In this document: positions 1-5,754 of the stretch, one piece after another
Numbering within the stretch: the stretch's first letter is position 1
How the letters are laid out: each line of letters opens with the position of its first letter
Virus record (IMG/VR): IMGVR_UViG_3300009012_000004
Span: 1 to 41,491 of that record
Reading direction: 5' to 3' (one strand)
DNA length: 41,491 nucleotides
Origin: a virus
The notes under the pieces: generated by a model
The model's input: only the letters and a program-made list of their open reading frames with translations
The model's database searches: none
Told to the model about the DNA's origin: nothing
Program-made: the position numbers and the translations under genes

Positions 1-123
1 ACTTTTTCGACACCATCGCTATTGCCAGGATCGACAACCAACTCCGCGCCGAGCTCGCCCGCCGCGCCGAATATGCCATGCGCTATCAAATCCATTCCCC
101 CGGACAATGGTCTTGGCGCCCGA
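1..123. repeat. Terminal direct repeat, left copy
   Basis: The first 123 bases are identical to the last 123 (41369-41491). Such exact end redundancy is usual when an assembler linearises a circular or terminally redundant molecule. It shows the phage genome is complete, with a unit length of 41,368 bp. It need not be the physical packaging terminus. Confidence 0.95.
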
Positions 124-185
124 GCAATGCCTTTATCGCCATTGCCCTCGCTCTTTTGACGATGCTCGTCTTTTGTCTGCGCTAA
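1..185 (+). CDS. Small membrane protein, C-terminal part (gene crosses the contig seam)
   Basis: This is the 3' part of a 68-residue gene whose ATG lies at 41347. Because the window ends repeat each other, the reading frame continues unbroken from 41368 into position 1 and stops with TAA at 183-185. The protein has a charged, Arg-rich N-terminal half and a C-terminal hydrophobic segment (FIAIALALLTMLVF) that should span the membrane, leaving a very short tail. It follows a 44-residue membrane peptide with a 4-bp ATGA overlap and is the last gene of the rightward late unit. The function is not recognised; a lysis accessory or envelope role is only a guess from position. Confidence 0.6.
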   Translation, partial: FFDTIAIARIDNQLRAELARRAEYAMRYQIHSPGQWSWRPSNAFIAIALALLTMLVFCLR

Positions 186-188
186 AGA

Positions 189-209
189 GAGCGGGTGTTC
201 CACCCGCTC
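189..209. terminator. Hairpin between converging operons
   Basis: Arms GAGCGGGTG (189-197) and CACCCGCTC (201-209) pair perfectly around a TTC loop. It sits between the end of the rightward late unit (stop at 185) and the end of the leftward early operon (stop at 220), where a two-way terminator is expected. There is no long T-run on either side. It belongs to the GGGAGCGGG family that punctuates the leftward operon. Confidence 0.55.
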
Positions 210-219
210 CCGATTTCTT

Positions 220-582
220 CTAGCACCATTGCGCTTCAATAGTCGGAATCCCATTCGCTTGATCTATCAATAAGAGAAGACGCTTTGCCTCTTCGAGCGC
301 ATTTCCAACATCGTCGGCGGTGGGATATGGCTCTGTATAACCGTGGCCGAAGTGAAGCGAACGATCCCGAAATTGCCTTAATCTCTCGCGCAGTTCTTCG
401 GGCGCCGATTCGACTTGGAGATCATACAAATGATCGCTGGCGCCATTGAACCAGAGTTCTGGGCCTAAACGCTGATCGCGCTCCGCGTGCGCGAGAAAAA
501 GTCCAAGACAATATGACAATCCTTTTCCGAACTCAGATTCTTCGACCTCCGACTTTTGAACATCTTTTTCGGTTGTTTCCAT
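220..582 (-). CDS. Conserved small phage protein, 120 aa
   Basis: This is the last gene of the leftward operon. The 120-residue protein is acidic at its N-terminus, followed by a hydrophobic-aromatic stretch (GKGLSYCLGLFLAHAER), the motif LWFNGASDHLYDLQ, then HFGHGY and a C-terminal helix. The pattern 'F-GKGL-YCLGLFL-HAER ... WFNGA-DHLY ... GHG' matches a family I remember from early regions of several large phages; no function is known to me. The C-terminus stops inside the terminal GGGAGCGGG hairpin region. The start is the ATG at 582, ten bases after the right arm of the hairpin that follows the upstream gene. Confidence 0.75.
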   Translation of the reverse strand: METTEKDVQKSEVEESEFGKGLSYCLGLFLAHAERDQRLGPELWFNGASDHLYDLQVESAPEELRERLRQFRDRSLHFGHGYTEPYPTADDVGNALEEAKRLLLLIDQANGIPTIEAQWC

Positions 583-604
583 TCAATTTTTGGGAGCGGG
601 AGCA

Positions 605-1063
605 CTACCCGCTCACTGTGATCTGTGCCTTGAGCAGTTCGACGGTGTTCCGAAATGCGCGTTGGAGCAGTTCGTCCGGCAACTTCAATTCATAGACCTT
701 GCCGCTCCGTCCCATCCCGGCCATCACGCAGTCTGCGATGTGTTCCAGCACGTCTAGGAGGTTAACGTTCTCCGGCACTCCATCCGGATTATCGAGATGG
801 TGACGATGTATTTTGCGGTGATTGTCCCACCATCCGGTCTGCTTGAAACCTGTAACGAAGTCGGCATGAAACCATTCTATCGCGGTGAGCTTGTCGTAGT
901 CATGCTCGCCTGCCGCTTCGGTGATTTTGCCATTGAAGAACGCGAGGGCTTTTACGATGTCGGCTATATGTTGGCGGCTTGATGCCAGCAGAGTTTCCTT
1001 GGTGGTATTGGCGAAGTCGCAGGTGCGGGTATCGGCGGTATGCGATTTTTGTATTTCGATCAT
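605..1063 (-). CDS. DUF5662-like phage protein, 152 aa
   Basis: The protein resembles the DUF5662 group of phage and bacterial proteins, which have a histidine-aspartate-rich, probably metal-binding, HD-like helical fold. Residues visible here are His32 (SSRQH), EHD at 53-55, His82, HRHH at 86-89, Asp104 and EHIAD at 107-111. They are spaced as expected for a metal site. The motif NLLDVLEHIADCVMAGM is the most characteristic part. Substrate and role are unknown; hydrolysis of a nucleotide or similar compound is a guess from HD-like folds. It starts with ATG at 1063, shortly after a GGGAGCGGG hairpin, and ends in the next one. Confidence 0.8.
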   Translation of the reverse strand: MIEIQKSHTADTRTCDFANTTKETLLASSRQHIADIVKALAFFNGKITEAAGEHDYDKLTAIEWFHADFVTGFKQTGWWDNHRKIHRHHLDNPDGVPENVNLLDVLEHIADCVMAGMGRSGKVYELKLPDELLQRAFRNTVELLKAQITVSG

Positions 1064-1084
1064 AGTTTTTTAGGAGCCGGGGAA

Positions 1085-1318
1085 CTAGACCCGCTCCCGA
1101 GTTTCATTATAGGGGCCGAAATTTGCAGCGAAATATTCAGCCGCAACGAGCCAGCGATCTTCGTGATTGGCGGGGTTGCGCGCTATTTTATCGCCTTCTT
1201 TTGGCGAGCCATTTTTCTTGTCCGGATCACTGATCGAGACTCCGGCCATATCAAAACCAGGCGTCCAATCCGCCATTTCAGCAATTTGCGTGCGTATATA
1301 TTTTTTGTATTCGCTCAT
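1085..1318 (-). CDS. Small conserved phage protein with GDKIARNP motif, 77 aa
   Basis: A 77-residue soluble protein. The second half reads GSPKEGDKIARNPANHEDR and then WLVAAEYFAANF. This closely fits a small family I recall from many phages, with the pattern 'GSPK-GD-IARNP-NH-D-WLV---YF--NF', whose function is unknown. The N-terminus (YKKYIRTQIAEM) is basic. The last residues RERV are encoded by the left arm of the junction hairpin, and the stop TAG sits in its loop. The start ATG at 1318 lies six bases after the right arm (CCCGCTCCC) of the previous hairpin. Confidence 0.7.
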   Translation of the reverse strand: MSEYKKYIRTQIAEMADWTPGFDMAGVSISDPDKKNGSPKEGDKIARNPANHEDRWLVAAEYFAANFGPYNETRERV

Positions 1319-1335
1319 TTTTTAGGGAGCGGGTA

Positions 1336-1569
1336 CTAGTCCCGCTCCCGATTCGTCTCTGGTTCTGCGCACGCGTGACGCGCGAGAAATGAGGTCAATT
1401 CGTTGAAACAGCTTTGAGGCAGCGCAAAGCTACCTCTCCAACCTGGCGCGTTTACGAACACGCGAAATGTCGGCTCCGCCGTTATGCCTTCTTCCGCTAT
1501 CACCTCATGCCATACCTGCTCTGTTCCGCTCGTGACGCTCAACGCTGTTTTCATGTTCGGAGTTTCCAT
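1336..1569 (-). CDS. Hypothetical early protein, 77 aa
   Basis: No family recognised. The protein is soluble, with an N-terminal polar half and a central FRVFVNAPGWRGSFALP segment that looks like beta-strands. A C-terminal helix follows, and then NRERD, the tail encoded by the repeated GGGAGCGGG element. The start at ATG 1569 comes just after a junction hairpin. Position in the operon suggests an early, non-virion role. Confidence 0.6.
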   Translation of the reverse strand: METPNMKTALSVTSGTEQVWHEVIAEEGITAEPTFRVFVNAPGWRGSFALPQSCFNELTSFLARHACAEPETNRERD

Positions 1570-1587
1570 TTTAGGTGAGAGCGGGCA

Positions 1588-1773
1588 TTAACCCCGCTCC
1601 CGATTCCCAACGAGGTTTGCAAGTCGCTGAACCTCCGGAATGTATTTGTTCACGATCTTTTTTACCCAACTCGCTCGACCTGTTGCGCTCAATTCCCATC
1701 CCGGCCCATTATATCCCCGATAGGTCTCAGTTATTCGTGGGTCGCAACGTTGTTTCTTCGTCTTCGTCTTCAT
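1588..1773 (-). CDS. Small basic hypothetical protein, 61 aa
   Basis: A 61-residue, strongly basic protein (MKTKTKKQRCDPR start) with a predicted C-terminal helix (WVKKIVNKYIPEVQRLANLV). It ends in NRERG, encoded by the junction hairpin. It could bind nucleic acid, but no domain is recognised. The ATG at 1773 is preceded by AATAAAAA after a hairpin right arm. An alternative ATG a few bases upstream runs straight into a stop. Confidence 0.55.
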   Translation of the reverse strand: MKTKTKKQRCDPRITETYRGYNGPGWELSATGRASWVKKIVNKYIPEVQRLANLVGNRERG

Positions 1774-1798
1774 TTTTTATTCATTTTGGGAGCGGGGG

Positions 1799-2392
1799 TT
1801 AAGCCCGCTCCCACGGTTCTAAGTATGGAAGGCGCACAAATTCAAAAACTTCGCGCTCGCTCTGAATGTAAACGTTATCGACCAGCTTTGGCGATGAGGT
1901 TGGCCGGCTGAATCCGACGCCGTAAGGATTCCATTTCCAGCCGCGGCTGATCGCGGCGTTGCAAATCCGCACGTTGTTTTCCGCGCTGCCCGTTCGGCAA
2001 ACGAGGTAATTAAACCAGTTCTCTTCCGTCGCCGTAAAAAGGTCCACGGCCAGCCCCGATTCCGGATGCAGCCCCAGCTTGTTCTTTTCTCCCCAAGCCG
2101 CGACCCCGTTTTTATTCGGTCGGATCGCCAGGATGTTTCGCAGCAGCAGGCCTTCGTTGATCGCGCGTTCCGTCGCATTCACCAGGAGCGTCGCGCCGAG
2201 AAAATCGCCGGGATCTGGTTCGGTAACGAACCGCGGGATAAAAAGAATCTCAATATCGCTCACGAATTCCTTCCGACGGCGCAGGGAGCCGGCCACGATG
2301 ATGCGCGTGCAATGCGGCTTCAAAAACGAAACCAGCTCGCGCGTAATTCCGAGCGCCTCTTCCCGAGGCACCTTTTCAACCAGGGTTTTCAT
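1799..2392 (-). CDS. Pol beta-like nucleotidyltransferase, 197 aa
   Basis: This protein carries the nucleotidyltransferase signature of family X polymerases: GSLRRRKEFVSDIEIL at 35-50 gives the Gly-Ser motif and the acidic pair Asp46 and Glu48. The third acid is probably Asp117 in AVDLF, and the following TGSAENNVRI stretch (134-143) matches the Pol X pattern 'TGS--FN--L'. At 197 residues it has only the catalytic palm and thumb-like part. The N-terminal helix-hairpin-helix 8-kDa domain and the PHP domain of bacterial PolX are missing. It may fill gaps in DNA or add nucleotides; the substrate cannot be read from sequence. It ends in WERA within a junction hairpin and starts immediately after the upstream TGA (2393-2395). 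Confidence 0.8.
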   Translation of the reverse strand: MKTLVEKVPREEALGITRELVSFLKPHCTRIIVAGSLRRRKEFVSDIEILFIPRFVTEPDPGDFLGATLLVNATERAINEGLLLRNILAIRPNKNGVAAWGEKNKLGLHPESGLAVDLFTATEENWFNYLVCRTGSAENNVRICNAAISRGWKWNPYGVGFSRPTSSPKLVDNVYIQSEREVFEFVRLPYLEPWERA

Positions 2393-2623
2393 TCAATTTT
2401 GGGAGCGGGATTTGTCCCCGCTCCTAGATTTAGCCGCCGCCGTATAATTCTCTGGTGATCCGCTCGCCCTTATCACCACAAAGCATTCTATATTTTTCCA
2501 GTCGGTCCACTCGATCGGCAGCGGAAGCGGAGTGATAGCCCCGGCCGCATCAATGCGAAACTGCCACTGTCGATATTGAAGCTCACTTTTATCTCCGGTC
2601 ACGATCCAGCGTAATTCGATCAT
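2393..2623 (-). CDS. Hypothetical early protein, 76 aa
   Basis: No family recognised. The first 55 residues alternate aromatic and polar residues (LQYRQWQFRID, IEWTDWKNIECFVV), suggesting a small beta-rich domain. The last 11 residues (SRSGDKSRSQN) are encoded entirely by the GGGAGCGGG hairpin. The true conserved protein therefore probably ends earlier and the tail is repeat-derived. The stop TGA abuts the next ATG at 2392. Confidence 0.6.
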   Translation of the reverse strand: MIELRWIVTGDKSELQYRQWQFRIDAAGAITPLPLPIEWTDWKNIECFVVIRASGSPENYTAAAKSRSGDKSRSQN

Positions 2624-2664
2624 AAATTCATTTTGGGAGCGGGAGCCGAATCAGCGCGCCTTTT

Positions 2665-2844
2665 CTACCGGCTCCTCGTTCCATAGGTGAATTCTATCGG
2701 ACCAATACAAAATCGACTCCAGAATTCTCCGCGTGTAATGCCGAGCCTCCAACGCAACGGCCAAAAACTTAACCAATAGCGCGGACCGATTCTGCCGCCG
2801 AAACCTGTGTGATTGGCGGAACGGTAAGTCATGATCCGTTTCAT
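2665..2844 (-). CDS. Small aromatic-rich protein, 59 aa
   Basis: A 59-residue basic, Trp- and Gly-rich protein (GFGGRIGPRYWLSFWPLRWR). I chose the ATG at 2844, three bases after the stop of the 42-residue gene and following CTAAAAA as at other junctions. A longer open frame on the same strand (2651-2941) overlaps the 42-residue membrane gene and has atypical composition, so I treat it as a shadow. The stop is TAG at 2665-2667. No function recognised. Confidence 0.5.
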   Translation of the reverse strand: MKRIMTYRSANHTGFGGRIGPRYWLSFWPLRWRLGITRGEFWSRFCIGPIEFTYGTRSR

Positions 2845-2847
2845 TTT

Positions 2848-2976
2848 TTAGGAGAGCAAAGAGCCGCGAAGCCCGACCACAGCGGCGTTTAACGAAACAC
2901 CGGCAACCAAGATTAGGATGACCGTTCCACTCCAGTGCCAAAAATCCGAGAAAATGAATTGGAGAATCTCAAGCAT
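2848..2976 (-). CDS. Single-span membrane peptide, 42 aa
   Basis: ATG at 2976 opens a 42-residue frame with a strongly hydrophobic centre (GTVILILVAGVSLNAAVVGL), a probable single membrane span after an amphipathic N-terminus. It follows the methyltransferase by about 44 bases, in which only the right arm of the junction repeat remains (CCCGCTCC then TAAAAAGT). It could be an early membrane effector or simply a small phage envelope protein; no family is recognised. Confidence 0.5.
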   Translation of the reverse strand: MLEILQFIFSDFWHWSGTVILILVAGVSLNAAVVGLRGSLLS

Positions 2977-3020
2977 ACTTTTTAGGAGCGGGAACTAGAA
3001 TGCCGTGGTGGTTTGGGTTT

Positions 3021-3704
3021 TTAGGCAAAATTCAACATTTCCTGTTGCAGTCGTTTTACAGCAATCTCGCAAAAGCGTTCCTCAATATCGATTCCAACGC
3101 TCGGTATGCCGGCGCGCTTCGCGGCGACCAAAGTTGTGCCGCTGCCAGCGAAAGGATCGCAGATCGGTCCGTCAGCAAATCTTCCCACTAGCCAAGCCGC
3201 ATGCTGATAACGCCTGGGGCAAGGATGATCGCCAGTGGTTGGCTCACCTCCGAACTCTTTGTGCGGGGACCGCGGCCTCCGCTTTATATCGTCGTTCGTT
3301 GGGGTAGCCATGAAGCGACCAGGCATTAGTCGCCGACCAACGGCAGATTTTATCGGTAGGCCGAACACATAAGCCACGTCGCCGGTATAAAGAATCCGGC
3401 CTTTGCGCGTTGGACATGCGTATTCCAGCCAACACACCCTCAGAAAAGGCAAAGTCGCTGGCACTCCGCGGAGAAATCGGGGATCTGAGTCGCAGCCAAG
3501 ATGCACGACGAGTCGATTTGTTTTCATCAGCTGGCACGCTTCGCCCCAGAGTTCATTCGGTCTTTCCGCTCCCCGCAGATATCGGCTTGAGTTGGGCCAC
3601 ACCGGGTCGGTGATTATGCAATCAACTGGTGGTAACTCCGGCAGTAATTCGCGACAATCACCGTGATAAATCGTGACGTAGTGATCCGAATAATAAGATT
3701 TCAT
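3021..3704 (-). CDS. Site-specific DNA methyltransferase (N6-adenine or N4-cytosine)
   Basis: The 227-residue protein has the two AdoMet-methyltransferase motifs in beta-class order. The catalytic motif comes early (ITDPVW, 31-36). The AdoMet-binding motif comes late (DPFAGSGTT, 183-191) and is preceded by an HP-type motif (DHPCPRR, 159-165). The region between, roughly 100-160, should hold the target recognition part. The usual catalytic motif is DPPY or SPPY; here it is DPVW, so the second proline is Val and the aromatic is Trp. No restriction enzyme gene adjoins it, so it is an orphan enzyme, typical of phages that protect or mark their DNA. Its ATG lies inside the end of the upstream 62-residue gene, after a hairpin. 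Confidence 0.85.
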   Translation of the reverse strand: MKSYYSDHYVTIYHGDCRELLPELPPVDCIITDPVWPNSSRYLRGAERPNELWGEACQLMKTNRLVVHLGCDSDPRFLRGVPATLPFLRVCWLEYACPTRKGRILYTGDVAYVFGLPIKSAVGRRLMPGRFMATPTNDDIKRRPRSPHKEFGGEPTTGDHPCPRRYQHAAWLVGRFADGPICDPFAGSGTTLVAAKRAGIPSVGIDIEERFCEIAVKRLQQEMLNFA

Positions 3705-3846
3705 TCATTTTGGGAGCGGGTTGTAAACCCGCGGTTTGCAAGGAAATAGAGAGATCCTCGATGCGCTTTTCTTCCAGAATTTCGTCGTAGGTCATCTCTC
3801 CATACACAGCCGCTCGCCAATCTTGATATTCCCTTGGCGTCATCAT
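3658..3846 (-). CDS. Hypothetical early protein, 62 aa
   Basis: The start ATGATG at 3846 follows the short module GGGAGCGGGTTTAA. Residues 1-37 (PREYQDWRAAVYGEMTYDEILEEKRIEDL) look like a real helical domain. From about residue 38 onward the frame runs through a GCGGGTT/AACCCGC hairpin and over the first 47 bases of the methyltransferase gene in another frame. The C-terminal third therefore probably reflects insertion of the hairpin and loss of the original stop. Function unknown. Confidence 0.5.
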   Translation of the reverse strand: MMTPREYQDWRAAVYGEMTYDEILEEKRIEDLSISLQTAGLQPAPKMNEILLFGSLRHDLSR

Positions 3847-4053
3847 TTAAACCCGCTCCCGGTTTTTCATCGCGGAAACGTAATTGTCCGACATCTGCAC
3901 CTCCGATTCCTTCGACGCTTGTGGCACGCCGATCTGTTCGCGGAGAAGCTCAATGTCTTTTGCAACCTTGTTCAATCCGCTATTCACGCGTTCATATCCT
4001 TCCCTGAGTTCCCCGAGCACTTCCTCGATTTCAGGTATTTTCATCGAAGTCAC
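3847..4053 (-). CDS. Small coiled-coil protein, 68 aa
   Basis: A helical, charged protein (EVLGELREGYERVNSGLNK, then DIELLREQIG) likely to form a coiled coil; it ends in KNRERV, encoded by the junction module. The frame opens with GTG at 4053, overlapping the upstream stop by four bases, and has an internal ATG at 4044 (MKIPEIEEV). The ATG eight bases upstream of the GTG, where the module normally places the start, runs into a stop after eight codons. A small frame change at this junction is therefore possible. Function unknown. Confidence 0.55.
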   Translation of the reverse strand: MTSMKIPEIEEVLGELREGYERVNSGLNKVAKDIELLREQIGVPQASKESEVQMSDNYVSAMKNRERV

Positions 4054-4298
4054 TCATTTGTCCCCGCTACCGCGGTGCAATCTTCGCAAAACTCAGGCCA
4101 TTTCATTAGCTCGCGCGCTTTGGGCACGCTCGAGACACCGCAAAGCGTAGAGTGCTCCGAACAAACCACTGCATATTTGTCGGGAGCGACATCAATTTCA
4201 GCGTCGGCCGCCTTGTAGATAACAATGTGAGCGCCGTGAAACCTGCGCTCCGCAACATATCCAGCGTCCTGATTGTGCGGCTTTCGGATGCTTTTCAT
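4050..4298 (-). CDS. Hypothetical early protein with C-terminal Cys pair, 82 aa
   Basis: An 82-residue soluble protein. The middle (FHGAHIVIYKAADAEIDVA) looks like a beta-alpha segment, followed by CSEHSTLCGV and FCEDC, which together could bind a metal ion. The final residues AVAGTNE come from a variant of the junction module (GTAGCGGGGACAAATG). ATG at 4298 follows a complete hairpin whose loop holds the stop of the upstream 38-residue gene. No family recognised. Confidence 0.55.
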   Translation of the reverse strand: MKSIRKPHNQDAGYVAERRFHGAHIVIYKAADAEIDVAPDKYAVVCSEHSTLCGVSSVPKARELMKWPEFCEDCTAVAGTNE

Positions 4299-4314
4299 TC
4301 ATTTTGGGAGCGGG

Positions 4315-4431
4315 TTATAAACCCGCTCCTCGGGTGGAGTTAATTTGCGGGCCGCAAAATCTGCACACAGGTTTATTGCCTTTTGTGATCTGATATTTCC
4401 CGCATTTACTGCACCACGAACGCTTATTCAT
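4315..4431 (-). CDS. Zinc-ribbon peptide, 38 aa
   Basis: ATG at 4431 gives a 38-residue peptide with two CxxC knuckles (WCSKCGKY and VCRFCGP) separated by 12 residues, a compact zinc ribbon. Its start overlaps the end of the 60-residue gene by eight bases, and the ATG lies nine bases after GGGAGCGGG. The stop TAA (4315-4317) falls in the hairpin loop. Small zinc ribbons of phages often bind host transcription or recombination proteins; here that is inference only. Confidence 0.6.
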   Translation of the reverse strand: MNKRSWCSKCGKYQITKGNKPVCRFCGPQINSTRGAGL

Positions 4432-4606
4432 TTAAACCCGCTCCCCGGGTTTTGCCGATCTCCGCAGCAAGGGCGACGATCTCGCGCTTAGTCCTCGGCT
4501 CATTTGGGTTTATTTCTGGAAACGTTTTCAAAATCACATCCTTGGGCAGCCTCATCATGTATCGCTTCCATTCGTCGTTGAATGGTTCGTAATCCCGGCT
4601 TCTCAT
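4424..4606 (-). CDS. Hypothetical early protein, 60 aa
   Basis: A 60-residue helical protein (EWKRYMMRLPKDVILKTFPEI, then TKREIVALAAEIGK). The tail RGAGLNE is the GGGAGCGGG module read in a second frame, so the gene runs eight bases into the next gene rather than stopping at TAA like its neighbours. Start ATG at 4606 directly abuts the upstream TAA. No family recognised. Confidence 0.55.
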   Translation of the reverse strand: MRSRDYEPFNDEWKRYMMRLPKDVILKTFPEINPNEPRTKREIVALAAEIGKTRGAGLNE

Positions 4607-4768
4607 TTAAACCCGCTCCCGGTTTTTCGGCTCTCGGCATTTGTCGCAGATCGTCAGCTCAAACCATCCGAGCGCTGCGCCGCATTTTTCGCATTTAAAC
4701 GAGGCGGGCTTGCCATGAATCGGGCATCCCTCGTCTTGGCCGTAGTAGCGCTCGCAAGTGCAGCTCAT
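4607..4768 (-). CDS. Zinc-binding small protein, 53 aa
   Basis: ATG at 4768 directly follows the integrase stop TAA and lies nine bases after GGGAG. The 53 residues contain many cysteines (SCTCERYYG, GCPIHG, KCEKCGA, ICDKC), enough for one or two zinc sites of ribbon type. It ends in KNRERV, encoded by the junction module. It is co-transcribed and probably translationally coupled with the integrase. A role as a small DNA- or protein-binding factor, for example in directionality of integration, would be speculation. Confidence 0.6.
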   Translation of the reverse strand: MSCTCERYYGQDEGCPIHGKPASFKCEKCGAALGWFELTICDKCREPKNRERV

Positions 4769-5671
4769 TTAAACCCGCTCCCCGATGAATTCCAATGCCA
4801 GCGGCAGGGTGATGACGTTTTCCGGTGCGGCGCGGCTGATCGCGAAATACTCCAATCCTTCGCTCTCGGCTTTCGGATCATTGTAATTCGAGCGCACCTT
4901 TTCCGGCGAGTTGCCCATCTCGAGCGCCACCTGCGTGTAATTTTTGGTCACCGCCAGCCGATAACTTCCAAAACTGTGTCGATTCGCATTGTCCTTCCGC
5001 GGCAAGCCTGTGCGCGCCCGAATTCGGTTCATTTCTCTGGAGTAAGCATTCTCGGCCGTCTTGAATTTGCCGGGATAGAGTGGTCCAATTTTGGAACAGC
5101 GCTCGAGCCACGTAAGCAGGTTTGGCTGGATCGGCACGAGGCGATCTACTTTGCTTTTTTTTGCAATCTTGCGCTGGACCGCGATGACGCCGAGCCGCCA
5201 CTTAAAGGCCGACCAATCCAGCCGGAGGATTTCGCTGGTGCGCAGGCCGGCAAAAAGGCCGATGGCCACGCAGGGAAGCCAGCACGGGCAAACCGCTTCC
5301 AAAAGCAGGCGCGCCTCGCGCGGCGTCCAGGTTGCGATTTCATGACCCGGCCGAATTTGTGGAATTCGCTCCGCTACCGAACGCCGTAGCTCATCGAGAA
5401 TGCCGTGCTTCCTCGCGTAGCGGAAGAGTTGAACAATCGATCCGCGAACATTATCGCGTCGGCGCGGGCCAACGTTTAGGGCGCGCAGATAAAGCGCGAG
5501 ATCTTGATAGCAAACTTTCCGAATATCAGGGAAATCCGCAGCGAACGGGCGAAGCGTCTGCCTGAGACCGTTGATGTGTCGCGGGCTGCGGCGCAGGTCT
5601 TTCAATTCTTCCAGCATGTCTTTCAAAATTTCCTTGGTGCCGGGCACCTTTTTCCAAAACCCCAGCCCCAT
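4769..5671 (-). CDS. int: Tyrosine recombinase (phage integrase)
   Basis: The 300-residue protein catalyses site-specific integration and excision of the phage. Residues 1-105 are a SAM-like core-binding domain; the catalytic domain follows. Visible active-site residues are Arg144 (AGLRTSEI), Lys174, Arg231 and the likely nucleophile Tyr263 (RSNYND). The histidine of the usual HxxR box is Asn228 and the later His/Trp position is Asn254 (GNSPEKV), a variant I associate with integrases of Verrucomicrobia and Planctomycetes. Its gene is first in the leftward operon and about 250 bases from a tRNA-like attP core on the opposite side of the divergent promoter region. It ends in GERV, encoded by the junction module. 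Confidence 0.93.
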   Translation of the reverse strand: MGLGFWKKVPGTKEILKDMLEELKDLRRSPRHINGLRQTLRPFAADFPDIRKVCYQDLALYLRALNVGPRRRDNVRGSIVQLFRYARKHGILDELRRSVAERIPQIRPGHEIATWTPREARLLLEAVCPCWLPCVAIGLFAGLRTSEILRLDWSAFKWRLGVIAVQRKIAKKSKVDRLVPIQPNLLTWLERCSKIGPLYPGKFKTAENAYSREMNRIRARTGLPRKDNANRHSFGSYRLAVTKNYTQVALEMGNSPEKVRSNYNDPKAESEGLEYFAISRAAPENVITLPLALEFIGERV

Positions 5672-5754
5672 TAAAAGCGAGGCTAGAACAACCTTAAAAA
5701 ATAATCAAGAAAAATCATTGACAAATTTTAACCCCGCCTGAATCTTCGCTTGTT
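5672..5754. promoter_or_regulatory. Divergent early promoter region
   Basis: This AT-rich spacer separates the leftward integrase operon from the rightward early genes. On the plus strand TTGACA lies at 5718-5723, but the hexamer 17 bases on (AATCTT) is a poor -10. On the minus strand TTGATT (5708-5703) is followed at 17 bases by TAGCCT (5685-5680), close to the integrase ATG. Both assignments are weak. No clear operator repeat is seen. Confidence 0.4.

Larger units (their letters stand above)
188..4795 (-). repeat. GGGAGCGGG junction module, repeated through the leftward operon
   Basis: Read on the minus strand, almost every gene junction carries GGGAGCGGG. The short form, GGGAGCGGGTTTAAATG, is seen at about 4790-4766, 4620-4604, 4445-4429 and 3860-3844. 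There GGGAG can act as ribosome binding site, and the upstream stop TAA abuts the next ATG at three of the four; at about 4445-4429 the upstream frame reads through to 4424. The long form adds CCCGCTCCC plus AAAATGAATG or a similar leader, making a hairpin; it is seen at about 4330, 3720, 2420, 1800, 1590, 1340, 1090 and 600. Degenerate or half copies lie near 2990 and 2640. In several long forms the upstream stop codon falls in the loop. The element encodes the shared tails RERV, RERD, RERG and ERA. Its role is inferred: coupling, termination or RNA processing. Confidence 0.75.

Noticed and set aside
2651-2941. A 96-residue leftward frame
   Set aside because: It overlaps the 42-residue membrane gene and the 59-residue gene in another frame, lacks the junction spacing seen elsewhere, and has shadow-like composition.
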